NCBI GenBank assembly: GCA_900549995.1
Contig: URQQ01000031.1
Location: forward strand, 1 to 55,695
Direction: 5' to 3'
Source: an uncultured Lachnospiraceae bacterium
Lineage (GTDB): Bacteria > Bacillota > Clostridia > Lachnospirales > Lachnospiraceae
DNA: 55,695 nt
This document shows, piece after piece, positions 42,016 through 49,728 of this stretch. The translations under genes and the position numbers were made by a program. The notes beneath the pieces were generated by a model. It did not search any database. It saw only the letters and a list, made by a program, of their open reading frames with translations, and was not told where the DNA came from. Position 1 is the first letter of the stretch. Every line of letters starts with the position of its first letter.

Positions 42016-43239
42016 ATGAAACAGATTACAGGCGGAGTGACCGCAGCAAAAGGATTCGAGGCAGCAGGAGTTGCAGCAGAAATTAAATATAAAGGAAGGG
42101 ACGATATGGCAGTGATTTACAGTCAGGTTCCCTGTAAAGCGGCCGGAACTTTTACGACAAATGTAGTAAAGGCGGCGCCGGTCAAATGGGATCAGGAGAT
42201 TGTGAAATCATCAGAAAGCGTTCAGGCAGTCATCGTAAACTCAGGAATTGCCAATGCATGCACCGGGGCAGAAGGATATGGCTATTGTAAAGAAACCGCG
42301 GATGCGGCGGCTAAATACCTTCATATTGCAGCTGACGGTGTACTGATTGGTTCTACCGGAGTGATCGGCAAACAGCTTCCAATGGACCGCGTCACGGCTG
42401 GGGTAGAGAAACTTGCAGCGGCGAAATCTGACAGTACCGAGGCGGGAACAAAAGCAGCGAAAGCAATCATGACAACGGATACCTGTGAAAAGGAGATTGC
42501 ATTTGAGATCGAGGCGGGCCAAAAGAAGGTTACAATCGGAGGCATGGCAAAAGGTTCCGGAATGATCCATCCGAATATGTGTACCATGTTAAGCTTTATT
42601 ACAACGGATGCAGTCATTGGCAAAGAGGCGCTTCAGCATGCCCTAAGCGAGGATATTCAGGATACATATAATATGATTTCTGTGGACGGGGATACGTCCA
42701 CGAATGACACGGTTCTTCTGATTGCCAACGGAATGGCGGAAAATGAGGAGATTAAAGAAGGAACAGAAGATTATGAGGAGTTCGTAAAAGCACTGCATGA
42801 AGTCAACGAATATCTGGCGAAGAAGATTGCCGGAGACGGAGAAGGGGCAACCGCACTTTTTGAGGTGAAAGTGGTCGGTGCCGAGAGTAAAGAGCAGGCA
42901 AAGATCATCAGCAAATCGGTTGCCACATCGAATCTCACGAAGACAGCGATCGCCGGTCATGATGCCAACTGGGGAAGAATCCTCTGTGCGATGGGGTACT
43001 CAGGAGCACAGTTTGATCCGGAGAAGGTAGATCTGTTCTTTGAGAGCTGTGCCGGCAAAATCCAGATCATTGAAAATGGTACAGCGGTAGATTACAGTGA
43101 AGAGGAAGCGACAAAGATTCTGTCCCAGAAGGAAGTCACAGCAACTGCGGACATAAAAATGGGAACGGAGACAGCGACAGCATGGGGCTGTGATCTGACA
43201 CATGGTTATATTGACATTAACGCAGATTACCGTTCATAA
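42016..43239 (+). CDS. argJ: Bifunctional ornithine acetyltransferase / N-acetylglutamate synthase
   Basis: A 407-residue enzyme that transfers acetyl from N-acetylornithine to glutamate. Near the middle, MAKGSGMIHPNMCTMLSFIT (about residues 178-197) contains the self-cleavage site before Thr of CTML (usually ATML). The oxyanion hole lies in NSGIANACTGAEG and STGVIGKQLPM. Most thermophilic and Firmicutes enzymes are bifunctional, but whether this one can use acetyl-CoA is not deducible. ATG 42016 follows AGAGGAGG. It is third in the operon, 17 bases after the GNAT. Confidence 0.96.
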   Translation: MKQITGGVTAAKGFEAAGVAAEIKYKGRDDMAVIYSQVPCKAAGTFTTNVVKAAPVKWDQEIVKSSESVQAVIVNSGIANACTGAEGYGYCKETADAAAKYLHIAADGVLIGSTGVIGKQLPMDRVTAGVEKLAAAKSDSTEAGTKAAKAIMTTDTCEKEIAFEIEAGQKKVTIGGMAKGSGMIHPNMCTMLSFITTDAVIGKEALQHALSEDIQDTYNMISVDGDTSTNDTVLLIANGMAENEEIKEGTEDYEEFVKALHEVNEYLAKKIAGDGEGATALFEVKVVGAESKEQAKIISKSVATSNLTKTAIAGHDANWGRILCAMGYSGAQFDPEKVDLFFESCAGKIQIIENGTAVDYSEEEATKILSQKEVTATADIKMGTETATAWGCDLTHGYIDINADYRS

Positions 43240-43291
43240 ATAACTGACGATAGAATTAAAAGCAGGTCAAAGAGATTACAGGAGGAGTGTC

Positions 43292-44191
43292 ATGACGACG
43301 AATATGCAGAAATATCTGGATAAGGCAGAGGTGCTGATCGAAGCACTTCCATATATCCAGAGATTTAACAGGAAAATTATTGTTGTAAAATACGGCGGAA
43401 GTGCAATGGTGGATGAGGAACTGAAACGCAGGGTGATTCAGGACGTCACACTTCTGAAGCTGGTCGGGTTCAAGCCGATTATTGTCCATGGAGGCGGGAA
43501 AGAAATCAGCAAATGGGTCGGAAAAGTCGGCATGACTCCGCAGTTTATCAATGGCCTCCGGGTGACCGATGAAGATACAATGGAAGTCGCGGAGATGGTG
43601 CTTGGCAAAGTAAATAAAAGCCTCGTCCAGCTGGTGGAACAGCTGGGTGTCCGCGCGATCGGAATCAGCGGAAAAGACGGCGGACTTCTGAAAGTAGATA
43701 AAAAACTGTCAGACGGCCAGGATATCGGTTATGTGGGGGAGATCAAGGAAGTAAACGCAGAGATTCTCTATGATCTGCTGGAAAAAGATTTCCTTCCGAT
43801 TGTTTGTCCGGTTGGCCTTGATGATGATTATAATACGTATAATATTAACGCAGATGATGCCGCCTGTGCAATTGCAAGAGCGATGGAGGCAGAAAAGCTT
43901 GCATTCCTTACAGATATCGAAGGGGTCTATAAAGACCCGGATGACCCGGATACGCTGATCTCAGAATTACTGGTCGATGAGGCAAGAGGTCTGATGGAAG
44001 ACGGATACATCGGAGGAGGAATGCTTCCGAAGCTTCAGAACTGTATCGATGCGATAGAAAATGGAGTATCCAGAGTGCATATACTGGACGGAAGGATCGC
44101 GCACTGCCTCCTTCTGGAAATCTTTACGAATAAAGGAATTGGAACAGCGATACTCAAAGAGGATGAAAGTAGGTTTTATCATGGTGAATAA
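43292..44191 (+). CDS. argB: Acetylglutamate kinase
   Basis: A 299-residue amino-acid kinase that phosphorylates N-acetylglutamate, the second arginine step. Motifs: KIIVVKYGGSAMVDEELKR (about residues 28-46), FKPIIVHGGGKEISKW and GLRVTDEDTMEVAEMVL. The N-terminal helix before the kinase core (MQKYLDKAEVLIEALPYIQR) is typical of arginine-sensitive hexameric enzymes, so feedback inhibition is likely. It starts at ATG 43292 with AGGAGGAGT. It overlaps argD by 11 bases. Confidence 0.96.
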   Translation: MTTNMQKYLDKAEVLIEALPYIQRFNRKIIVVKYGGSAMVDEELKRRVIQDVTLLKLVGFKPIIVHGGGKEISKWVGKVGMTPQFINGLRVTDEDTMEVAEMVLGKVNKSLVQLVEQLGVRAIGISGKDGGLLKVDKKLSDGQDIGYVGEIKEVNAEILYDLLEKDFLPIVCPVGLDDDYNTYNINADDAACAIARAMEAEKLAFLTDIEGVYKDPDDPDTLISELLVDEARGLMEDGYIGGGMLPKLQNCIDAIENGVSRVHILDGRIAHCLLLEIFTNKGIGTAILKEDESRFYHGE

Positions 44192-45365
44192 ATATATGGA
44201 AGAATCGGACGAGGCGCTCCTGCCGATTTATAACCGTTTTCCGGTAGTGTTTGAGAAAGGTGAGGGTGTCCGCCTCTATGATACCGATGGGAAAGAGTAT
44301 CTTGATTTTGCGGCAGGAATTGCGGTGTCCTCGCTTGGATATTCCAATGCGGAACTTGCAGATGCAATGAAAGAACAGGTTGACAAACTGATGCATATCT
44401 CAAACCTGTACTATAATACAACCTGCGGAAAGGCAGCAGAGGCATTGAAAAAAGCATCCGGAATGGATCGGATTTTCTTTACCAACAGCGGTACAGAAGC
44501 AATCGAAGGGGCGTTAAAAGCGGCCAGAAGATATGCATATACGAAAAAGAGCGGCAGGTATGAAATCATTGCCATGGAGCATTCTTTCCATGGCAGAAGT
44601 ATGGGGGCGCTCTCGGTGACGGGGAAAGAGGCGTACCGTGCGCCGTTTGAACCGCTGATCGGCGGTGTAAAGTTTGCCGAGTATAATAATCTGGACAGTG
44701 TGAAAGCGCTGGTGAGTGATAAAACATGTGCCATCATTATGGAGACGCTTCAGGGCGAGGGCGGAATTTACCCTGTGGAAGAGGAGTTTTTGCGCGGAGT
44801 GAGGAAACTCTGTGATGAGAATGATATGCTTCTCATTCTGGATGAGATCCAGTGTGGTATGGGGAGAACCGGGACTATGTTCGCATGGCAGGCATATGAT
44901 GTCAAACCAGACATCATGGCGATGGCGAAAGCGATCGGCAATGGTGTGCCGGTCGGGGCATTTGCAATTACAGATAAAGTGGCAGAGTACTCACTTGTGC
45001 CCGGAGACCATGGAACAACCTACGGCGGGAACCCCTTCGTGTGTGCGGCAGTAAGCAAAGTCCTTGAGATCTATGAAAAGGACCATATTGTAGAACACGT
45101 ACAGGAAGTGTCTGTCTATCTGGAAGAAAAATTGGATGAACTTGCCTGCAGTACCAAATGTGTGGTGGAAAGAAGAGGAAAAGGCCTGATTCAGGGTCTG
45201 CAGATCACAAAACCTGTCGGAGAGGTGGTCAAAGCAGCACTTCTTGAGGGATTGATTGTCATCAGCGCGGGAAGTGATGTGATACGTCTCGTTCCGCCTC
45301 TGATTATTGAAAAAGAACATGTGGATGAAATGATCTTAAAACTGAAAAAAGCGTTGGATGAGTAG
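44181..45365 (+). CDS. argD: Acetylornithine aminotransferase
   Basis: A 394-residue PLP enzyme of the class III aminotransferases that converts N-acetylglutamate semialdehyde to N-acetylornithine. Signatures: NSGTEAIEGALKAARRYAY (PLP phosphate), HSFHGRSMGALSVTG, LLILDEIQCGMGRTG and the Schiff-base Lys in DIMAMAKAIGNGVPVGAF. ATG 44181 is taken, overlapping the argB end, with GTAGG about seven bases upstream; ATG 44163 or 44196 are alternatives. It is the last gene of the argC operon. No terminator was found before the next gene, 60 bases on. Confidence 0.95.
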   Translation: MVNKYMEESDEALLPIYNRFPVVFEKGEGVRLYDTDGKEYLDFAAGIAVSSLGYSNAELADAMKEQVDKLMHISNLYYNTTCGKAAEALKKASGMDRIFFTNSGTEAIEGALKAARRYAYTKKSGRYEIIAMEHSFHGRSMGALSVTGKEAYRAPFEPLIGGVKFAEYNNLDSVKALVSDKTCAIIMETLQGEGGIYPVEEEFLRGVRKLCDENDMLLILDEIQCGMGRTGTMFAWQAYDVKPDIMAMAKAIGNGVPVGAFAITDKVAEYSLVPGDHGTTYGGNPFVCAAVSKVLEIYEKDHIVEHVQEVSVYLEEKLDELACSTKCVVERRGKGLIQGLQITKPVGEVVKAALLEGLIVISAGSDVIRLVPPLIIEKEHVDEMILKLKKALDE

Positions 45366-45425
45366 AGAATAGAAGCTCAATCGTTGGATATACTAAAGTT
45401 ACAACTATTTTAGGAGGTATTTCCA

Positions 45426-45857
45426 ATGATTGGGTTTTTAATTGCGCTGATATCGGGTGCACTCATGAGTGTGCAGGGAGTATTTAATACGCAGGTGACT
45501 AAGACGACAGGGATGTGGGTTTCAAATACATGGGTACAGTTCAGTGCGTTTTTACTCTGTATCGCAGTCTGGTTTTTCACGGGACGTGACAGCTTTATGA
45601 CAATCACGAAGGTAGAACCGAAGTATGTATTGTTTGGGGGAGTCATCGGTGCCGGCATTACATGGACTGTTATTAAGAGCATGGAGCAGCTGGGGCCTGC
45701 GAAAGCAGCACTTCTCATTGTCATTTCACAGTTGATTATTGCGTATATCATTGAGCTGTTTGGGTGGTTTGGAGTTGATAAACAGCCGCTGGAATGGAGA
45801 AGAGTCATAGGGATGGTCATCGCTTTGGTAGGAGTTGGAATTTTCCAGTGGAAATGA
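45426..45857 (+). CDS. YdcZ-type (DMT superfamily) small transporter
   Basis: A 143-residue protein with four to five hydrophobic helices: GFLIALISGALMSVQGVFN, WVQFSAFLLCIAVWFF, YVLFGGVIGAGITWTVI and the last helix RVIGMVIALVGVGIFQW. The pattern and length match the DMT_YdcZ (DUF606) family, four- to five-TM proteins of the drug/metabolite transporter superfamily that may dimerise. The substrate is unknown. ATG 45426 has AGGAGG at an ideal distance. Its position behind the arg operon may allow read-through, but the link is uncertain. Confidence 0.85.
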   Translation: MIGFLIALISGALMSVQGVFNTQVTKTTGMWVSNTWVQFSAFLLCIAVWFFTGRDSFMTITKVEPKYVLFGGVIGAGITWTVIKSMEQLGPAKAALLIVISQLIIAYIIELFGWFGVDKQPLEWRRVIGMVIALVGVGIFQWK

Positions 45858-45858
45858 G

Positions 45859-45887
45859 TTGTATTTTGGGGAAAAGTCCGATACAAT
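45859..45887 (+). promoter_or_regulatory. Promoter of comEA and the following genes
   Basis: TTGTAT (45859-45864), a 17-base spacer and TACAAT (45882-45887), about 75 bases before comEA. Confidence 0.6.
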
Positions 45888-45969
45888 AGTAGTGTCCAGG
45901 CATAAGGGGGTGTCCTTCGTTTCTTATTTTTTATAGATTTTTTAGATAAAGATGGAAAGGAAGGAAATT

Positions 45970-46617
45970 ATGTACCGGATAACAAAATGTATTTTATGCA
46001 GTATGGCATTTGTAATATGCCTGATGTCAGTAAGTCTTTTGGGATGTACGAAAAAAGAGATTGTAAAGCTTGAGAAGGAAGCTTCATCCGCAGAAGAAAA
46101 AGAGGAAGCGCCACAGGAGAAACAGCAGAAAAACGAAGAGCAGAAAACGCAGAGTAATACAGTATGTGTCTATGTATGCGGTGAAGTGAATTGTCCTGGG
46201 GTGTATGAACTGGCAGAGGGCAGCAGAATTTATGAAGTAATTGAAAAAGCTGGCGGAATGACAGAAAACGCGGCTTTTTCATATCTGAACCAGGCGGAAG
46301 TTCTTGTGGACGGGGCCAGGATCTATGTTCCGAATGTACAGGAAGAGGCTTCAGCAGATGGAGCATGGCAGGAGGAGTCTGACATGAATGATGGTGCTGC
46401 AAAAAGCAGCTCCGGTTTGTCTCATGGAAAAATCAATATTAACAGAGCCGGCAGGGAAGAACTTATGACACTTTCGGGAATCGGGGAGTCGAAGGCAGAA
46501 GATATTATTACATACCGTGAGGAGAATGGTCCATTTCAGGCGATTGAGGATTTGAAACAGATCCGTGGCATTAAAGATGGAGTATTTAATAAGATTAAAG
46601 ACGACATTACAGTGTGA
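45970..46617 (+). CDS. ComEA-like DNA-binding lipoprotein (SLBB + helix-hairpin-helix)
   Basis: A 215-residue exported protein. The signal peptide ends at the lipobox SLLGC, so it is lipid-anchored outside the cell rather than held by a plain membrane helix. After a Glu/Lys-rich linker comes an SLBB-type domain (VCVYVCGEVNCPGVYELAEG, about 67-120), then two helix-hairpin-helix motifs (INRAGREELMTLSGIGESKA; AIEDLKQIRGIKDGVFNKIK). ComEA binds duplex DNA at the cell surface for transformation. ATG 45970 follows AAGGAAGGAAA. comEC lies four genes downstream. Confidence 0.88.
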   Translation: MYRITKCILCSMAFVICLMSVSLLGCTKKEIVKLEKEASSAEEKEEAPQEKQQKNEEQKTQSNTVCVYVCGEVNCPGVYELAEGSRIYEVIEKAGGMTENAAFSYLNQAEVLVDGARIYVPNVQEEASADGAWQEESDMNDGAAKSSSGLSHGKININRAGREELMTLSGIGESKAEDIITYREENGPFQAIEDLKQIRGIKDGVFNKIKDDITV

Positions 46618-46673
46618 CAGCAGAATTATAAAATATGCATCATCAAGGAAACGGTGAAATAAGGGAGATTATT

Positions 46674-47363
46674 ATGGCAAAAAAAGTATTAGTTGTAGAC
46701 GATGAAAAACTGATTGTGAAGGGAATCAGATTCAGTCTCGAGCAGGACGGCATGGAAGTTGCCTGTGCTTACGACGGGCAGGAGGCGCTTGAGAAGGCAA
46801 TGACCAATGAATATGATCTGATTCTTCTGGACGTGATGCTGCCTAAGTTGGATGGGTTTCAGGTGTGCCAGCAGATCAGGGATTTTTCAGATGTGCCGAT
46901 CGTAATGCTGACAGCAAAGGGAGAAGATATGGATAAGATCCTGGGACTGGAATACGGAGCAGATGATTACATAACAAAGCCTTTCAATATTCTGGAAGTG
47001 AAGGCGAGAATTAAAGCCATCATGAGACGTACAGGAAAAAAGGAAACAGAAGCGCCTAAGGCGAAGACCATTGTAAAAGGCGAGATGAAAATTGACTGTG
47101 AAAGCAGAAGAGTGATTATAAAGGGCAGGGAAATCAATCTGACAGCCAAAGAATTTGATCTTCTGGAACTTCTTGCCAGCAATCCGGATAAAGTATACAG
47201 CCGTGAGAATCTTCTGAACATTGTCTGGGGATATGAATACCCGGGGGATGCAAGAACGGTGGATGTCCACATCAGAAGGCTGAGAGAGAAGATTGAGACG
47301 AATCCGAGTGATCCGAAATACGTATATACGAAGTGGGGAGTGGGGTACTATTTTAGAGGTTAA
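46674..47363 (+). CDS. OmpR-family response regulator
   Basis: A 229-residue regulator. The receiver has the acidic pair VVDDEK, the phosphoacceptor Asp53 in LILLDVMLPKLDG, the Thr/Ser switch VIMLTAKGED (as VPIVMLTAKG) and a Lys in DDYITKPFN. The winged-helix domain follows (GREINLTAKEFDLLELLASN; VDVHIRRLREKIE; KWGVGYYFRG). Overall it is close to PhoP/RegX-type regulators. ATG 46674 was chosen because the receiver begins there and AAGGGAGA lies upstream. The sensor kinase overlaps its 3' end. Confidence 0.94.
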   Translation: MAKKVLVVDDEKLIVKGIRFSLEQDGMEVACAYDGQEALEKAMTNEYDLILLDVMLPKLDGFQVCQQIRDFSDVPIVMLTAKGEDMDKILGLEYGADDYITKPFNILEVKARIKAIMRRTGKKETEAPKAKTIVKGEMKIDCESRRVIIKGREINLTAKEFDLLELLASNPDKVYSRENLLNIVWGYEYPGDARTVDVHIRRLREKIETNPSDPKYVYTKWGVGYYFRG

Positions 47364-48789
47364 ACGCAAATTCAGGCTCCGGTTTCTGAAAAGCCTTCGT
47401 TTCCGTATTATGATACTGTTGTTGGTTTTCGGCGCAGTTCCCTGTGTGCTGATGAAAGAAGTGATTCTTAAGAACTATGAGGATAAAGCTGTCTCAGTAA
47501 AGACTGCCGAAATACAGAATCAGTGTACCATATTAAGTAATCAGCTGACGAATTCCAATTATCTCGTGAATCCGCAGTCCGACGTGTTAAATGCAGAGCT
47601 TGTGCAGCTTTCGAATATCTACAGCGGACGGGTGATGATTATTGACGGGCAGTTTCAGGTGATTAAGGATACGTATAATATTGACGAAGGAAGAACCAGT
47701 GTATCGAAAGATGTAATTCTCTGTTTTCAGGGGAAAAGCACGAGCCATTATGATCGAAAAAATAAATATATCGAAGTTACTGTGCCAATCATGGAGAATG
47801 GGAAGGAAGATGTGACAGCAGGGGTGATGCTTGTGAGTATTTCCGCAGACCCGATCATGAATACTCAGGGGGCGCTGCAGTCGAAGGCAAGTATTCTGGA
47901 ACTTACAATGCTTCTGATTCTCCTGATCATGGCAGTTTTTATTGCCGCAGTATTTGCCAGGCCTTTCGGCAGGATTACGAAGTCTATTGAAGATGTGACG
48001 GAAGGGTATGATGATGATTTCCTGCATGAAAATGCGTACACGGAGACAACGCAGATTTCAGAAGCGTTCAATAAGATGCTTGGCAGGCTGAAAGTCCTGG
48101 ATGATTCCCGGCAGGAGTTTGTCTCGAATGTGTCGCATGAGCTTAAGACGCCTCTGACTTCCATGAAAGTTCTGGCAGACTCACTGCTTGCGCAGGAAGA
48201 TACACCGGTAGAGCTGTATCAGGAATTTATGGGTGATATTGCCGAGGAAATCGAGAGGGAGAATAAGATCATCAATGATCTGTTGTCGCTTGTCAAGATG
48301 GACAAGACGTCCGCGAATCTGAACATTAAGTCTGAAAATATCAATGAGATGGTAGAACGTATTTTAAAACGTCTCAGACCGATTGCGGCAGCGAGGAATA
48401 TTGAGGTTGTATTTGAGAGTTTCCGTCCGGTAATGGCGGAAGTGGATGAGGTAAAATTATCACTTGCGGTCAGCAATCTTGTGGAAAATGCCATCAAGTA
48501 TAATAAAGAAGAAGGATGGGTTCATGTATCTCTGAATGCGGATCACAAATATTTCTATATCAAGGTGGCGGATTCCGGGATCGGAATACCGAAAGAAGCC
48601 CAGGATCATATTTTTGAGCGCTTTTACCGGGTAGATAAATCTCATTCCAGAGAGATCGGAGGCACTGGCCTGGGTCTTGCGATTGCGAGAAACGCAGTTG
48701 TCATGCACCGGGGGGCAATCAAGGTTTACAGTGAAGAAGGCGAGGGGACTACATTTACAGTCCGTATCCCGCTGAATTATATTGTGTAG
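47308..48789 (+). CDS. Sensor histidine kinase (HAMP-HisKA-HATPase)
   Basis: About 493 residues. A basic N-terminus and one helix (MILLLVFGAVPCVLM) lead to an extracellular sensor of about 130 residues, a second helix (LTMLLILLIMAVFIAAVFA) and a HAMP linker. The His box is FVSNVSHELKTPLTSMKVLA, followed by the N box NLVENAIKYNKEEG, DSGIGIPKEAQDHIFERFYR and GGTGLGLAI. It should phosphorylate the preceding regulator. No ATG suits the full-length frame: GTG 47308 or TTG 47293, both inside the regulator gene, are candidates, and ATG 47410 would cut into the first helix. The start is uncertain. Confidence 0.88.
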   Translation: MIRNTYIRSGEWGTILEVKRKFRLRFLKSLRFRIMILLLVFGAVPCVLMKEVILKNYEDKAVSVKTAEIQNQCTILSNQLTNSNYLVNPQSDVLNAELVQLSNIYSGRVMIIDGQFQVIKDTYNIDEGRTSVSKDVILCFQGKSTSHYDRKNKYIEVTVPIMENGKEDVTAGVMLVSISADPIMNTQGALQSKASILELTMLLILLIMAVFIAAVFARPFGRITKSIEDVTEGYDDDFLHENAYTETTQISEAFNKMLGRLKVLDDSRQEFVSNVSHELKTPLTSMKVLADSLLAQEDTPVELYQEFMGDIAEEIERENKIINDLLSLVKMDKTSANLNIKSENINEMVERILKRLRPIAAARNIEVVFESFRPVMAEVDEVKLSLAVSNLVENAIKYNKEEGWVHVSLNADHKYFYIKVADSGIGIPKEAQDHIFERFYRVDKSHSREIGGTGLGLAIARNAVVMHRGAIKVYSEEGEGTTFTVRIPLNYIV

Positions 48790-48804
48790 AAAAGGGGACA
48801 GGAT

Positions 48805-49722
48805 ATGAAGAGAAGATTTGGTCTGACAGTTCTGTGCCTCGCGGTTCTTCTGTCGGTATCTGCCTGTGGAACAGGACGGAAAGTAAAACAGACCGGAATG
48901 TACCTCTACTATGTAGATACCGATGGAACAGGCCTGGTGAAAGAGAACTACTCAGAGAAGTATAAAGATCCGTTAAGGGAAGCCGAACGGATGGTAGACA
49001 AGCTTGTAAATGCTCCGGAATCCATAGATTATGTGTCGGCCGTGCCTGAGAAAGTAAAAATTACAGGATGTGAAAAGGAAGGCAATAAACTGGTTGTATC
49101 ATTTGATGATGGGTACAAAAAGCTTGGAAAGGTAGAGGAACTTCTGTGCCGTGCGGCGGTGGTGCAGACATTGTCTCAGATTTCAGGAATTGATTTTATT
49201 GAGTTTACAGAAGGCGGGCATCCGGCTGTGAAAGAGGACGGCAGTCCGCTTGGCTTGATGCGCGGAGAGGATTTCATACAGAATACAGGTTCCTCCATAC
49301 ACAATTACCAGTCTGCAACGCTGACGCTGTATTTTGCAGATGAATCCGGGGAGAAGCTGAAAAAAGAGACCGTGAATGTAAGATATAACAGTAATATTTC
49401 CATGGAAAAACTGATCATTGAGCAGCTGATGAAAGGTCCCACCAAAGATGGGATACGCCCGACCATATCGCCGGAGGCAAAACTTCTGGGGGTGTCTGTG
49501 AAGGATGGAATCTGTTACGTAAATTTCGATAACGGGTTTTTAAACAATAATTACAACCTGAAACCCGAGATTCCGATTTATTCGATTGTGAACTCTATTA
49601 TTGACAGCGGATCCGCCAGTCAGGTGCAGATCTCAATCGCAGGGGAGACAGATGTGACATTTCAGGGGACGGTGAAGTTATCATCACCGTTTTCCAGAAA
49701 CCAGGAAATCATAGAGGAGTAG
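48805..49722 (+). CDS. GerMN-domain lipoprotein
   Basis: A 305-residue lipoprotein with lipobox SVSAC. The mature protein contains two GerMN-like domains (about residues 32-150 and 165-290). Features include TGLVKENYSEKYKDPLREAE, NKLVVSFDDGYKKLG and, in the second, SMEKLIIEQLMKGP and GICYVNFDNGFLNNNYN. GerMN is found in spore germination protein GerM and in extracytoplasmic proteins next to two-component systems, such as LpqB in Actinobacteria. It lies 15 bases after the kinase, so it may modulate the kinase sensor at the membrane (inference). Confidence 0.88.
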   Translation: MKRRFGLTVLCLAVLLSVSACGTGRKVKQTGMYLYYVDTDGTGLVKENYSEKYKDPLREAERMVDKLVNAPESIDYVSAVPEKVKITGCEKEGNKLVVSFDDGYKKLGKVEELLCRAAVVQTLSQISGIDFIEFTEGGHPAVKEDGSPLGLMRGEDFIQNTGSSIHNYQSATLTLYFADESGEKLKKETVNVRYNSNISMEKLIIEQLMKGPTKDGIRPTISPEAKLLGVSVKDGICYVNFDNGFLNNNYNLKPEIPIYSIVNSIIDSGSASQVQISIAGETDVTFQGTVKLSSPFSRNQEIIEE

Positions 49723-49728
49723 AAATAC

